A stretch of 64,000 bases of DNA from Sporosarcina sp. D27 (GCF_000586555.1 NZ_AZUC01000046.1:372001-436000); one strand, 5' to 3'; shown: positions 1-9,046, counted from the stretch's first letter. Notes: generated by a model from the sequence alone, not told the origin. Numbers and translations are program-made.

Positions 1-843
1 AGAAGTCCCGCTCATTGGTGTTCCGGCAATTCGGTGATCGTTTGTAAGTGCAAGGTTCGCTTCACTGCCTCCTATTAATGAGGTATCCACTTCATATCCA
101 TGGTTAATAACCACATCGTCAACTTCCAGAGTCAATCCGGATTCTTCTAGACAATGTTTTAATTCCACTTTTTCGATTGAATGGTGATCAGCTGATGCAA
201 TCAATTTGTCTATCCGTGTATTAAAGTGGCACACTACTTTACTCTGTAGCAATTGCTGAACTTGTGCTTCATGTCCATTCAAGTCACATTTCCGATATGT
301 TAAAATCACCTCTTTAGCAATAGGCTCAAGCTCATTAGCCCAGTCGATTGCAGCATTTCCTCCACCGGAAATCAGAACACGTTTGCCTTTAAAGTGCTGC
401 AGTGACTTTACTGTGTAATGTAAATTCGAGACTTCGAACCGCTCGGCTCCTTCTATTTCCACCTTTTGTGGCTTTAAAATACCTCCACCCACAGCAAGTA
501 TGACAGTTCTACTGTAGTGTTTAACACCCAAAGCGGTAGTCAAGACAAAATTTCCTTCATCATCTTTTTCAATGCCTGTTACTTTTTCATTCAAGATAAC
601 TTCGGGGGTGAATGTCATACCTTGCTCCACTAACTTCTCAATCATTTCAGCTGCTGGTGCTGGCGTAACTCCACCTATGTCCCAAATCATTTTCTCTTGG
701 TAAACATGCAGTTTCCCGCCTAATTCCGGTTGAAATTCAATGATCTTAGTGGACATTCCACGTAATCCACTATAAAAAGCAGCATATAATCCTGCTGGCC
801 CTCCGCCAATGATCGTCACATCTACAATTGATGTTTGAGACAT
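1..843 (-). CDS. Ferredoxin--NADP+ reductase (YumC/YcgT-like), C-terminus beyond window
   Basis: The reading frame starts at ATG 843 behind a GGGGGAT-type ribosome binding site and runs off the left edge, giving 281 visible residues without a stop. An N-terminal FAD-binding GGGPAGLYAA motif (about residues 12-21) and a second nucleotide-binding motif, GGGNAAIDWANEL, near residue 160 identify a thioredoxin-reductase-like flavoprotein. There is no CxxC redox pair between the two nucleotide domains, so it is better called the ferredoxin/flavodoxin-NADP reductase type than a true thioredoxin reductase. It probably transfers electrons from NADPH to ferredoxin or flavodoxin in the cytoplasm. It is divergent from a siderophore transporter and shares its Fur box, which suggests an iron-linked role such as siderophore reduction. 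Role is inference; family is firm. Confidence 0.88.
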   Translation of the reverse strand, partial: MSQTSIVDVTIIGGGPAGLYAAFYSGLRGMSTKIIEFQPELGGKLHVYQEKMIWDIGGVTPAPAAEMIEKLVEQGMTFTPEVILNEKVTGIEKDDEGNFVLTTALGVKHYSRTVILAVGGGILKPQKVEIEGAERFEVSNLHYTVKSLQHFKGKRVLISGGGNAAIDWANELEPIAKEVILTYRKCDLNGHEAQVQQLLQSKVVCHFNTRIDKLIASADHHSIEKVELKHCLEESGLTLEVDDVVINHGYEVDTSLIGGSEANLALTNDHRIAGTPMSGTS

Positions 844-866
844 ACTTCATCCCCCTAAATTTATAT

Positions 867-895
867 TTGACTTCTTTAGGATCACTCTTTATAGT
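867..895 (+). promoter_or_regulatory. Sigma-A promoter of the siderophore ABC operon
   Basis: TTGACT (867-872) and TATAGT (890-895) are separated by 17 bp. The expected transcription start near 902 lies immediately before the Fur box. Confidence 0.7.
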
Positions 896-898
896 AGC

Positions 899-927
899 AT
901 TATACCGATAATGAGAATCATTATCAA
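899..927 (-). promoter_or_regulatory. Promoter of the FNR-type reductase gene
   Basis: On the minus strand a TTGATA -35 (927-922) and a perfect TATAAT -10 (904-899) are separated by 17 bp. The Fur box fills the spacer, so Fur binding should block this promoter. Confidence 0.7.
907..925. promoter_or_regulatory. Fur box shared by divergent promoters
   Basis: GATAATGAGAATCATTATC matches the classical 19-bp Fur consensus GATAATGATAATCATTATC at 18 of 19 positions. It overlaps the transcription start of the rightward iron-transport operon and the -35/-10 spacer of the leftward reductase promoter, so iron-replete Fur should silence both. Confidence 0.9.
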
Positions 928-961
928 CGATTATTGTGAATTAAAGATTGGAGTGCTCCGA

Positions 962-1753
962 ATGGTACGTTTGGCAACTGAAAACTTACAGATTGCTTAC
1001 GGTGAACAAATCATCGTGGACGACCTATCCGTTACGATTCCGAATAAGAAAATAACTGCGATCATCGGGGCTAACGGATGTGGAAAGTCGACTTTTTTGA
1101 AAGGGATGACCCGTCTCATTCCCCGCCATTCAGGGAAGGTATTGTTGGACGGGGGGGATATTGCCGATCATAAGACAAAGGCGCTAGCTAGAAAAATGGC
1201 AATTCTTCCTCAAACGCAAGAAGCTGCGAGTGGTCTAACGGTGTCGGAACTCGTTTCTTATGGTAGATTCCCCTATCAAACAGGACTAGGTCGGTTGACA
1301 GCAAGTGATTTCGATGTCATTAATTGGGCACTTGAGGTTACAAATACGGATTCTTTTCGTGATCGTCAAGTGGATGCGCTTTCAGGTGGTCAGCGTCAGA
1401 GGGTCTGGATTGCAATGGCGCTTGCACAAGAAACGGACATCATTTTTCTTGATGAACCGACAACGTATTTGGACTTGGCACATCAGTTAGAAGTTCTTGA
1501 ACTACTACAGAAATTGAATGTCGAGCAGGAACGAACCATTATCATGGTGTTACATGATTTAAATCAGGCAGCCCGCTTCGCTGATTATTTAATAGCGATG
1601 AAAGATGGGAAGATTATTAAAGCGGGTTCTTCTGAAGAAGTGATAGAACATACGACTTTGCGTGAAGTTTTTAGGATTGACGCAGAAATCGGAATGGATC
1701 CAAGAAGTGGTAAACCGATGTGTATTACATACGATTTATTAAAAGGAGATTAA
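962..1753 (+). CDS. Fe-siderophore ABC transporter, ATP-binding protein (FecE/FhuC/YusV type)
   Basis: This 263-residue ATPase drives uptake of an iron-siderophore complex. Walker A GANGCGKST is at about residues 36-44, the Q-loop at 83, the signature LSGGQ at 140-144, Walker B IIFLDE at 160-165 and the H-loop His near 198. I place the start at ATG 962, preceded by TGGAG at the right spacing; an in-frame ATG at 911 lies inside the Fur box, has no ribosome binding site and adds 17 unlikely residues. It is the first gene of a Fur-controlled ATPase-binding protein-permease-permease operon and is separated from the lipoprotein gene by only 4 bp. The exact siderophore cannot be read from the sequence. 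Confidence 0.93.
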   Translation: MVRLATENLQIAYGEQIIVDDLSVTIPNKKITAIIGANGCGKSTFLKGMTRLIPRHSGKVLLDGGDIADHKTKALARKMAILPQTQEAASGLTVSELVSYGRFPYQTGLGRLTASDFDVINWALEVTNTDSFRDRQVDALSGGQRQRVWIAMALAQETDIIFLDEPTTYLDLAHQLEVLELLQKLNVEQERTIIMVLHDLNQAARFADYLIAMKDGKIIKAGSSEEVIEHTTLREVFRIDAEIGMDPRSGKPMCITYDLLKGD

Positions 1754-1757
1754 TAAC

Positions 1758-2684
1758 ATGAAAAAGGCACTATTATTCTTAACACTTGCACTGGTACTTG
1801 TTCTAGGAGCTTGCTCTTCGAAAAATGAGGATGCTTCTAAAGAACCTGAGAAAGATGGACCAACGACAGATTCAGGAACGATTACCTATGAATCTGAAGA
1901 TGGCCCCATAGAAGTTCCAGCAAATCCACAGCGAGTTGTCGTTTTGTCATCATTTGCAGGACATGTTATGTCACTTGACGTTCCTATTGTAGGTGTGGAC
2001 TCTTGGTCAAAAGATAATCCTCGATTTGAATCGAAATTGAAAGATGCTGAAGTTGTATCTGATGAAGATTTAGAGAAAATTATTGAACTAGAACCTGATT
2101 TAATCATCGGACTATCGCCAATGAATAATTTGGATCGGTTGAAAGAAATTGCTCCAGTAGTCACGTTCACTTACAACAAAGTCGATTATTTGACTCAATA
2201 TGTTGAAATCGGTAAGTTACTGAACAAAGGTGAGGAAGCTCAAGAATGGGTCACTGATTTTAAAGCGCGTGCACAAGAAACTGGCGAAGAAATCAAAGCG
2301 AAAATCGGTGAGGACAAGACCGTTTCAGTTATTGAAAACTTTGACAAGCAACTCTATGTATATGGAGATAGCTGGGGACGCGGAACAGAAATACTCTATC
2401 AAGAGATGAAGCTACCGATGCCAGAAAAAGTCAAATCAGATGCATTAAAAGAAGGTTATTTCGCTCTTTCTTCTGAAGTACTTCCTGAATATATGGGGGA
2501 CTACGTTATTTTAAGTCGCAATAACGATGGCGATAATTCCTTTATGGAAACTGAGACATATAAAAATACTCCAGCTGTTAAAGATGGTCATGTATTTGAA
2601 GCTGAGTTGAGTGAGTTCTACTTCAACGATCCTCTAACACTTGAGTATCAGCTTGAGTTTTTCAAAGAAAACTTTTTAAAGTAA
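1758..2684 (+). CDS. Fe-siderophore ABC transporter, substrate-binding lipoprotein
   Basis: This 308-residue protein begins with a lipoprotein signal peptide whose lipobox LVLGAC places the lipidated cysteine at residue 19, so it should be anchored on the outer face of the membrane. The remainder looks like a periplasmic-binding-protein-like II (FecB/FeuA, class III) fold: two lobes with motifs such as RVVVLSS and an EPDLIIG segment near residue 113. It would capture the ferric siderophore and hand it to the two permeases downstream. A Glu/Asp/Lys-rich linker follows the lipobox. A terminator-like hairpin just after the stop may keep this gene expressed above the permeases. The ligand is not identifiable from the sequence. 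Confidence 0.92.
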   Translation: MKKALLFLTLALVLVLGACSSKNEDASKEPEKDGPTTDSGTITYESEDGPIEVPANPQRVVVLSSFAGHVMSLDVPIVGVDSWSKDNPRFESKLKDAEVVSDEDLEKIIELEPDLIIGLSPMNNLDRLKEIAPVVTFTYNKVDYLTQYVEIGKLLNKGEEAQEWVTDFKARAQETGEEIKAKIGEDKTVSVIENFDKQLYVYGDSWGRGTEILYQEMKLPMPEKVKSDALKEGYFALSSEVLPEYMGDYVILSRNNDGDNSFMETETYKNTPAVKDGHVFEAELSEFYFNDPLTLEYQLEFFKENFLK

Positions 2685-2696
2685 TCGTTATTCAAG

Positions 2697-2731
2697 AAGG
2701 ATTCTTTCACCTTGAAAGGATCCTTTTCTTT
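2697..2731 (+). terminator. Intra-operon hairpin (partial terminator or mRNA stabiliser)
   Basis: Two 13-nt arms (2697-2709 and 2713-2725) pair with one G-U, closing a 3-nt loop, followed by TTCTTTT. It lies between the binding-protein gene and the first permease gene, a position commonly used to lower downstream expression. Confidence 0.65.
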
Positions 2732-2751
2732 TGCGAAAGGAGTCCTGGCTA

Positions 2752-3750
2752 ATGAATCTGCGAACTATGCCATTTTCAATTAAATTCTTTATAGCTTGCA
2801 TCGGATTGGTAGCTTCTCTATTCCTGGCAATGATACTGGGCGCAGCGAATATATCCGTTTCTGATGTGTGGCTAGCAATTATCGGCGATTCAAGTAAAAA
2901 TAGTTTGATTTTACGAGAGATCCGTTTTCCACGCGAACTTGCTGCTTTATTAGTCGGTTCTGCATTGGCTGTTTCTGGTGCCATCATGCAAGGGATGACC
3001 AGAAACCCTCTAGCCGATCCAGGTTTACTTGGCTTAACAGCAGGTGCCAATGCTGCACTCGCCATTGCAATCGCCGTTGCTCCTTCCCTGAATTATTATG
3101 GGATTATGACTGCTTGTTTTTTAGGTGCAGCAGCTGGGGCCCTAGTGGTATTTGGCATCGCCTCTGCAAAACGTGGTGGCTTCTCACCTTTCCGACTTGT
3201 GTTGGCAGGTGCTGCAGTCTCAACGTTCTTTTTTGCGGTGGCTGAAGGTGTCGGAATCTATTTTAAGGTGTCAAAAGACATCTCCATGTGGACTGCTGGA
3301 GGTGTGATTGGTACTACTTGGTCTCAACTTCAAATTATTACTCCGGTGATTGTTATCGGGATAGGGATTGCCCTAATTTTGTCCAAGCAACTCACTCTAC
3401 TCAGTTTAAATGAAGAAGTAGCTGTCGGATTGGGTCAGCATACATTCAGAATTAAAATGATTTTGTTCATCCTAATCATACTTCTCGCTGGATCTGCCGT
3501 TGCTCTAGTCGGAAATTTGGCGTTCGTGGGACTTATGATTCCGCATATCGTTCGCGCAATTGTTGGCACTGATTATCGGTTTATACTGCCAATGTCTGCA
3601 GTTGTTGGTGGTGCATTCATGTTGCTTGCCGATACATTAGGTCGGACGATGAACGCACCATACGAAACACCCGTTGCCTCTCTCGTTGCAGTCATGGGGT
3701 TGCCGTTCTTCCTAATTATCCTTCGTAAAGGAGGGCGAGCTTTTTCATGA
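2752..3750 (+). CDS. Fe-siderophore ABC transporter permease 1 (FecCD family)
   Basis: A 332-residue, strongly hydrophobic protein with about nine to ten membrane segments and FecCD hallmarks: an early RFPRELAALLVG stretch, the TRNPLADPGLLGL motif and the GNLAFVGLMIPHIVR coupling segment near residue 265. It forms one half of the siderophore channel. The start chosen is ATG 2752, preceded by AAAGGAG (2736-2742); an in-frame TTG at 2731 lacks a site and overlaps the upstream hairpin. The 3' end overlaps the next permease by four bases (ATGA), indicating translational coupling and a heterodimeric permease pair. Confidence 0.92.
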   Translation: MNLRTMPFSIKFFIACIGLVASLFLAMILGAANISVSDVWLAIIGDSSKNSLILREIRFPRELAALLVGSALAVSGAIMQGMTRNPLADPGLLGLTAGANAALAIAIAVAPSLNYYGIMTACFLGAAAGALVVFGIASAKRGGFSPFRLVLAGAAVSTFFFAVAEGVGIYFKVSKDISMWTAGGVIGTTWSQLQIITPVIVIGIGIALILSKQLTLLSLNEEVAVGLGQHTFRIKMILFILIILLAGSAVALVGNLAFVGLMIPHIVRAIVGTDYRFILPMSAVVGGAFMLLADTLGRTMNAPYETPVASLVAVMGLPFFLIILRKGGRAFS

Positions 3751-4754
3751 TTCAATCTAAAGTGTTAAGAAAGCAGCGTCTCTTATTGATCATATTTAGC
3801 CTCCTTACTCTCGGAACTGCAGTTGCAGCCATTGCACTCGGGCCAGCTTCCGTAGATCCTGGTCGCATCTTCCCTGCACTTTTCGGCAATGGGACATTTA
3901 AAGAAGAATTCGTTTTGTTTTCTATTCGTCTCCCTCGTATAGCTATAACGTTCTTAGCAGGAGCAGCCTTAGCGCTTTCTGGCGCGATTCTACAAGGAAT
4001 CACACGAAATGACTTGGCGGATCCCGGAATTATTGGCATTAACGCAGGGGCCGGCACTTCCATTGCAATATTCTTTCTTTTTGTCCCTGTTGAAGCAGGT
4101 TCGTTTGTGTATTTGATGCCGATTGTCGGGTTAGTTGGGGCATTTTTGACCGCATTCCTAATCTATCTCTTCGCTTACGATAAAAAAACAGGGATGCAAC
4201 CGGTCCGATTGGTGTTAACAGGTGTGGGGTTCTCTCTAGCACTATCCGGTGTCATGATTGTTCTTACTTCTTCAGCGGATCGTGACAAAGTTGATTTCAT
4301 TGCAAAATGGTTAGCGGGAAATATTTGGGGGTCTGATTGGCCATTTGTCATTGCACTATTGCCCTGGTTACTTATTCTCGTACCGTTCGCGTTATATAAA
4401 GCGAACCGATTGAATGTATTAGGGTTAAGTGAATCTGTTGCCATTGGAATTGGTGTGTCTGTTGAGCGAGAACGTATTATTCTTCTCGTCACCGCAGTCG
4501 CGCTTGCAGCCTCAGCTGTTTCCGTTACTGGAGGAATTGCTTTTGTCGGGCTGATGGCTCCTCATATTGCAAAGTCATTGATTGGCCCACGCAGTCAGCT
4601 CTACCTTCCAATCGCTATTCTTCTAGGCGGCTGGTTGTTATTGCTTGCAGATACGATCGGGAGAAACGTATCCAGTGTAGGAATTATTCCAGCAGGATTA
4701 GTCGTCTCCTTAATCGGCGCTCCTTACTTTATCTATTTATTATTACGGAAATAA
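3747..4754 (+). CDS. Fe-siderophore ABC transporter permease 2 (FecCD family)
   Basis: A 335-residue membrane protein of the same family as its upstream partner, with matching landmarks: RLPRIAITFLAGAALALSGA, TRNDLADPGIIGINAG and GGIAFVGLMAPHIAK. It presumably pairs with permease 1 to form the channel energised by the ATPase at 962-1753. Translation is coupled through the ATGA overlap with permease 1, and an AAAGGAGGGCG ribosome binding site lies inside the end of that gene. The transporter ends with a strong bidirectional terminator shared with the convergent SDR gene. Confidence 0.92.
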   Translation: MIQSKVLRKQRLLLIIFSLLTLGTAVAAIALGPASVDPGRIFPALFGNGTFKEEFVLFSIRLPRIAITFLAGAALALSGAILQGITRNDLADPGIIGINAGAGTSIAIFFLFVPVEAGSFVYLMPIVGLVGAFLTAFLIYLFAYDKKTGMQPVRLVLTGVGFSLALSGVMIVLTSSADRDKVDFIAKWLAGNIWGSDWPFVIALLPWLLILVPFALYKANRLNVLGLSESVAIGIGVSVERERIILLVTAVALAASAVSVTGGIAFVGLMAPHIAKSLIGPRSQLYLPIAILLGGWLLLLADTIGRNVSSVGIIPAGLVVSLIGAPYFIYLLLRK

Positions 4755-4755
4755 C

Positions 4756-4794
4756 AAAAACACGATCCTCAAGTTTAGAGGATCGTGTTTTTTT
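4756..4794. terminator. Bidirectional terminator between convergent genes
   Basis: An 11-bp perfect stem (ACACGATCCTC/GAGGATCGTGT) with a 7-nt loop is flanked by A5 on the left and T7 on the right, so it can serve the iron operon on the plus strand and the SDR gene on the minus strand. Confidence 0.9.
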
Positions 4795-4796
4795 AG

Positions 4797-5552
4797 TTAG
4801 CGTAATTTAGTTGCGCCACCGTCAACCATAATTGTTTGTCCAGTAATGTATGATGCATCTTCACTCGCAAGGAAGACTGCAACTCGACCAATATCGCCTT
4901 CCAATTCGCCAAGACGACGCATTGGAATGTTGTTGATCATTTTGTCAAACGCTTCAGGCTGGTCTTTTTTCCACTGTTGGATACCAGGTGAATTGGCAAT
5001 CGGTGAAATCAAGTTGACGTTAATGCCGAACTGCCCCCATTCGTTAGCTGCTACACGAGTAATCGCACGAATCGCTTCTTTTGCAGCCGCATACGTACCT
5101 TGCATAACATCTCCGTTAATACCAGCACCTGAAGAGAAGTTAATAATTGTCCCTTCAGACTCTTTTAAGTGTGGGTATGCTGCTTGCATCAAGTAAAACG
5201 TTGGATAGAACCCAGTGTTAAAGGAGAAATCCATATCTGCTTGAGTTGCATCTGCTAACAATACTTGACGTGATGCGTGTGCATTATTGACAAGGATATC
5301 TAGTTTTCCATACTTGTCGACAACTGTTGCGATGATATCTTTCAGCTTGTCGCGATCTGTAAGGTCCGCTTGAATGAACATGCTTTCAGGTTGGAACTCC
5401 TGAAGTTCTTTCACCATTGCTTCGCCAGTTTCAGAGTTTAAGTCAACGATTGCCACTTTTGCGCCTTCTTTAACGTATGCTTTTGCCATACCACTTCCGA
5501 TACCACCGGCACCTCCAGTGATTACTGCTACTTTACCATCTAATTTCCCCAT
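4797..5552 (-). CDS. SDR family oxidoreductase
   Basis: A classical short-chain dehydrogenase/reductase of 251 residues. It shows the cofactor-binding TGGAGGIG motif near residues 12-19, the NNAHA motif, a catalytic serine in NFSSGAG and the YAAAK active-site Tyr/Lys pair, and it ends with the common TGQTIMVDGG motif. An acidic residue at the end of beta-2 (VDLNSET) favours NAD(H). The start is ATG 5552 because AAAGGAG lies 8 bp upstream; the frame is open 44 codons further, but without a site. The substrate cannot be assigned; many close family members are annotated as glucose or 3-oxoacyl reductases without proof. It appears monocistronic. Confidence 0.85.
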   Translation of the reverse strand: MGKLDGKVAVITGGAGGIGSGMAKAYVKEGAKVAIVDLNSETGEAMVKELQEFQPESMFIQADLTDRDKLKDIIATVVDKYGKLDILVNNAHASRQVLLADATQADMDFSFNTGFYPTFYLMQAAYPHLKESEGTIINFSSGAGINGDVMQGTYAAAKEAIRAITRVAANEWGQFGINVNLISPIANSPGIQQWKKDQPEAFDKMINNIPMRRLGELEGDIGRVAVFLASEDASYITGQTIMVDGGATKLR

Positions 5553-5840
5553 TAATACCACTCCTTTTTTCATTACTACTTTAACACTTAAATAGTGTTG
5601 AATAAACTTTCTTGCCTCAGTATTCCCCTTTTTCACTTCAATACACAGAAGTACGAATTCACGGTAATGTAAGTATCGAGCCATGGTTATCTTTGCTCAA
5701 CTCTGTATAAAATAAAAGCAAGTCAACTGCATCCCTTGATAACTCTATTGTTTTTTTGTTATGCTTCTATAGAGTATAATTTGCGAAAAAATAATTGACT
5801 GAACAGGAAGGAGATGTATGTATCGATTAGGAGGAATTGA

Positions 5841-7250
5841 ATGAAATCAGTAACTGATAGTACAAATGAATATAACGAAGAAATAGAAGAACTGGAAAGT
5901 GACTATTCACTAGACAGAGTTCCTCGAGAAGACCGTACGAAAAGTTGGTTAAGCATTACCAACATTACATTCGGAATCGCAACTGCCATTTTTTACTTCC
6001 AGATGGGAAGTGTCATGGCTCTCTCTTATGGGGCAGCAAATGCTATGATTTCTTCAGCTTACGCAATCATTGTCGCAGGGATATTAGGAACAGTTATCGC
6101 CTATTTGTCTGCGAAGTCTGGGATGAATGTAAATCTACTGTCACGCGGTGGTGGTTTCGGATATATCGGATCCTCGCTTACGTCACTGATTTACGCATCT
6201 AACTTCATTATGTATTGTGCGTTTGAAGGGTTAATTTTAGTATCTGCAGTTCACCACTTTTTCCCTACCCTCCCAAAGTGGATTCTCATCATCGTGTTCG
6301 GATCAATCGTCATCCCCTTGAATTGGTTCGGAATTGAACAGCTTGATAAATTGCAAAAGTGGTCAATGCCAGTATTTGTCGTGTTTTTAATCACTGCAAT
6401 CATTATCTCGTTTTATAAACCTGCCGTGTACACTGGAGCTGTATTCTCCTATATGCCTGAAGGTGTCACACTAGGTGGTACCGCATTACTTATGTGCATT
6501 GGTATGCATAATGGTATTATGGGTCTGACAGCTCTTCTCGCTTCAGATTATGCGCGTTTTTTAAAGCCTAAGGATATCAAACTAGGCTCTTTTATGATTG
6601 GTTTTATTCCTCAAATCTTTTGTTTTGGAGTAATGGGTGGTTTAGGCATCTGGTTTGGTGTCCGTTTTATGGAACCCGATCCAGGAGTTTATATTGTCCT
6701 GTTGCTCGGTATTGGCGGAGCTTTGTTTACTATGATTACTCAATTACGCATTAACGTTACGAATATTTACAGTAGCTCATTATCGCTCTCAAACTTCTTC
6801 GAAAACATGTTTAGGTTTACTCCCGGGCGGCGTTTTTGGGTCGTTGTGTCAGGGGTTAGCGCAATACTGCTTATGCTTGCAAATATTGTCGACCATTTAA
6901 GCACCATGATGACATTCCAAGGAGTATTTTTACTCTCTTGGGCAGCGATTCTAGTAACGGATGCTCTTGTCGTCAAAAAACTAATGAAGATCGGACCTAA
7001 TTACTATGTTGCGCGTCAAGAATATTTGTATCGCTGGAATCCAGTCGGTGTAGTTTCACTATTAGTTGCAAGTCTTCTCGGAACCCTTGCCGCACTTGGA
7101 TATATGGGCATATTCTTAGAGTCTACAGCAGCATTTTTCGCCGCTGTTCTTGCTTCAATACTTACTGTACTTCTCGCAAAGGTTACCAAAGGAAAGTATT
7201 ATTTGCTTCGTGAGCCTGACAATATCCACGAAAAGGACCGCTTAGCTTAA
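5841..7250 (+). CDS. NCS1-family nucleobase:cation symporter (CodB/purine-cytosine permease-like)
   Basis: A 469-residue integral membrane protein with about 12 predicted helices. The acidic hydrophilic N-terminus (about 35 residues) and the motif SWLSITNITFG at the first helix are typical of the NCS1 family of cytosine, purine, allantoin or hydantoin symporters; a glycine-rich LLSRGGGFGYIG segment follows near residue 100. The start is preceded by AGGAGG at 5830-5835. It stands alone between the SDR gene and a BCCT transporter, with no catabolic genes beside it, so the substrate is open. A TATAAT lies at 5775-5780, but the matching -35 is only a T run, so I do not list a promoter. Confidence 0.85.
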   Translation: MKSVTDSTNEYNEEIEELESDYSLDRVPREDRTKSWLSITNITFGIATAIFYFQMGSVMALSYGAANAMISSAYAIIVAGILGTVIAYLSAKSGMNVNLLSRGGGFGYIGSSLTSLIYASNFIMYCAFEGLILVSAVHHFFPTLPKWILIIVFGSIVIPLNWFGIEQLDKLQKWSMPVFVVFLITAIIISFYKPAVYTGAVFSYMPEGVTLGGTALLMCIGMHNGIMGLTALLASDYARFLKPKDIKLGSFMIGFIPQIFCFGVMGGLGIWFGVRFMEPDPGVYIVLLLGIGGALFTMITQLRINVTNIYSSSLSLSNFFENMFRFTPGRRFWVVVSGVSAILLMLANIVDHLSTMMTFQGVFLLSWAAILVTDALVVKKLMKIGPNYYVARQEYLYRWNPVGVVSLLVASLLGTLAALGYMGIFLESTAAFFAAVLASILTVLLAKVTKGKYYLLREPDNIHEKDRLA

Positions 7251-7299
7251 CTCGTTGTTTAAAATGCCTGTGATGACACTATTTTTTCGCATTTAAGAA

Positions 7300-7330
7300 A
7301 AGGAGGATGTTTTTACATTCTCCTTTTTTT
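7300..7330 (+). terminator. Rho-independent terminator after the NCS1 permease
   Basis: GGAG-ATGT pairs with ACAT-CTCC around a short T-rich loop and is followed by T7. Confidence 0.8.
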
Positions 7331-7407
7331 ATATTCTTTTGCATTTTCAATTCTTTATTGCTATATTTAATAACTGTGAAATCACTACAATTATCTTAGG
7401 GGGAATC

Positions 7408-8904
7408 ATGAGAAAAATTTCAAACGTTTTTTACATTACGATCGGACTGATCATTTTGGCAGTTGGCTACGGTGTGCTCGCGCCGGAAAGCTTTGCCGCA
7501 CAAACCGGAAAGATTCAAAACTTCGTCGCCTCTACCTTTGGTTGGTATTACCTCATGCTGTTATCCGTACTCGTTATCATTTGTCTGTTCCTGATCTTTA
7601 GTCCATTCGGGAAAATAAGACTTGGGAAAGATACAGACAAACCCGAGTTTTCAACAGTATCCTGGATTGCCATGCTATTTTCAGCAGGTATGGGCATCGG
7701 ACTCGTCTTTTATGGAGCTGCAGAGCCACTTTCACACTACGCTGTTATGTCATCCACAGGTGAGCTCAATACACCAGCTGCATTTAAAGAAGGCTTACGT
7801 CAATCCTTTTTCCACTGGGGTATCCATGTGTGGGCAATGTACGGTTTTGTCGCCTTATCTCTAGCATTCTTCCAGTTCCGTAAGGGAGAACCTGGTTTAA
7901 TTTCTTCAACATTAAAGCCGATTTTTGGGAATAAGATGAATGGCCCTTGGGGTGTTCTCGTGGATGTTCTCGCTGTGTTCGCAACCGCTTTCGGTGTTGC
8001 AACTACTCTCGGCTTTGGCGCTGTACAAATTAATGCAGGATTGAATTATTTGTTTGGAGTTGAAATAGGAACCCAGTCTCAATTCATCATCATTTTAGTT
8101 GTGACTGTACTTTTCATCATGTCAGCTTGGAGTGGGCTTAGTAAAGGGATTCAATACTTATCAAATCTGAATCTTGTACTTGCAATTGCTTTGCTAATTT
8201 TAGTTGTAATACTTGGTCCTACCTTATTAATCTTTAATATGTATTCAGACTCCCTAGGGGGTTATATGGCGAACTTTGTGAAAATGAGTTTCTCTACTTC
8301 TCCATTAAATCCAGAGAACCGTGAGTGGCTGGATATGTGGACCATCTTTTACTGGGCATGGTGGATTTCTTGGGCGCCTTTCGTTAGCATGTTCATCGCA
8401 CGAGTCTCCAAGGGACGTACAATTCGTGAATTCATGATTGGTGTTATGATTGCACCGACAATTCTTTGCACGTTCTGGTTTACAGCTTTTGGAACGACTG
8501 CGATTGAAACTCAGAAAGCAGGAGTTGTCAATCTTGCGGATAAAGCTACTGAACTTGTGGTCTTTGAGCTATTTAACACATTACCTTGGGGTGCATTCAT
8601 CTCCATTGTTGCAATTATCCTGATTGCTTCCTTCTTCATCACTTCTGCGGATTCAGCGACATTTGTGTTAGGAATGCAGTCCAGTTACGGATCACTGACA
8701 CCGCCGAATAGTATCAAACTTATATGGGGTGTTCTTCAGTCGGCAATCGCGTTAATTTTACTTTCTGTTAATGGGTTAGATGCATTGCAGAATACGATTA
8801 TTATTGCCGCCCTCCCCTTCTCGTTTGTCATCTTGTTGATGATCTTCTCTCTTATAAAAGCATTAAGTACAGAATTGGATCTCATTAAAGCAAAGCGGAA
8901 ATAA
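7408..8904 (+). CDS. BCCT family transporter (OpuD/BetL-type osmolyte or betaine uptake)
   Basis: A 498-residue secondary transporter with about 12 membrane segments. The family signature is clear: the tryptophan-rich WTIFYWAWWISWAPF segment near residue 315 followed by RVSKGRTIREF, and FFITSADSAT near residue 413. Members take up glycine betaine, carnitine, choline or ectoine using sodium or proton gradients and usually protect against osmotic stress. The start is ATG 7408 with TAGGGGGA just upstream; the frame is open 23 codons earlier but that extension is unlike a real N-terminus. It is flanked by terminators on both sides and so is monocistronic. The C-terminal cytoplasmic tail is short (about 15 residues), so osmosensing of the BetP kind is not expected. 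Confidence 0.92.
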   Translation: MRKISNVFYITIGLIILAVGYGVLAPESFAAQTGKIQNFVASTFGWYYLMLLSVLVIICLFLIFSPFGKIRLGKDTDKPEFSTVSWIAMLFSAGMGIGLVFYGAAEPLSHYAVMSSTGELNTPAAFKEGLRQSFFHWGIHVWAMYGFVALSLAFFQFRKGEPGLISSTLKPIFGNKMNGPWGVLVDVLAVFATAFGVATTLGFGAVQINAGLNYLFGVEIGTQSQFIIILVVTVLFIMSAWSGLSKGIQYLSNLNLVLAIALLILVVILGPTLLIFNMYSDSLGGYMANFVKMSFSTSPLNPENREWLDMWTIFYWAWWISWAPFVSMFIARVSKGRTIREFMIGVMIAPTILCTFWFTAFGTTAIETQKAGVVNLADKATELVVFELFNTLPWGAFISIVAIILIASFFITSADSATFVLGMQSSYGSLTPPNSIKLIWGVLQSAIALILLSVNGLDALQNTIIIAALPFSFVILLMIFSLIKALSTELDLIKAKRK

Positions 8905-8907
8905 AAT

Positions 8908-8946
8908 AAGACGTCCTCGATTTCATTAATCGATGGACGTCTTTTT
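8908..8946 (+). terminator. Rho-independent terminator after the BCCT gene
   Basis: A long stem (AAGACGTCC plus TCGAT paired with ATCGA plus GGACGTCTT) is followed by T5. Confidence 0.88.
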
Positions 8947-9046
8947 AATATGATTTTTTTAGGCACAAGAAACCAACTATGCATCCAACGTTTCGCAGCT
9001 TATCAAATTTTTTTTAGTAAACTATCCTATTATACAAAATAGAAAA

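Noticed and set aside
911..961. Upstream ATG giving a 17-residue longer transporter ATPase
   Set aside because: The codon lies in the Fur box near the predicted transcription start, has no ribosome binding site and the extra residues do not resemble the family N-terminus.
5752..5780. Promoter before the NCS1 permease
   Set aside because: The -10 TATAAT is good, but the -35 position holds only a T run, so it is not listed as a feature.
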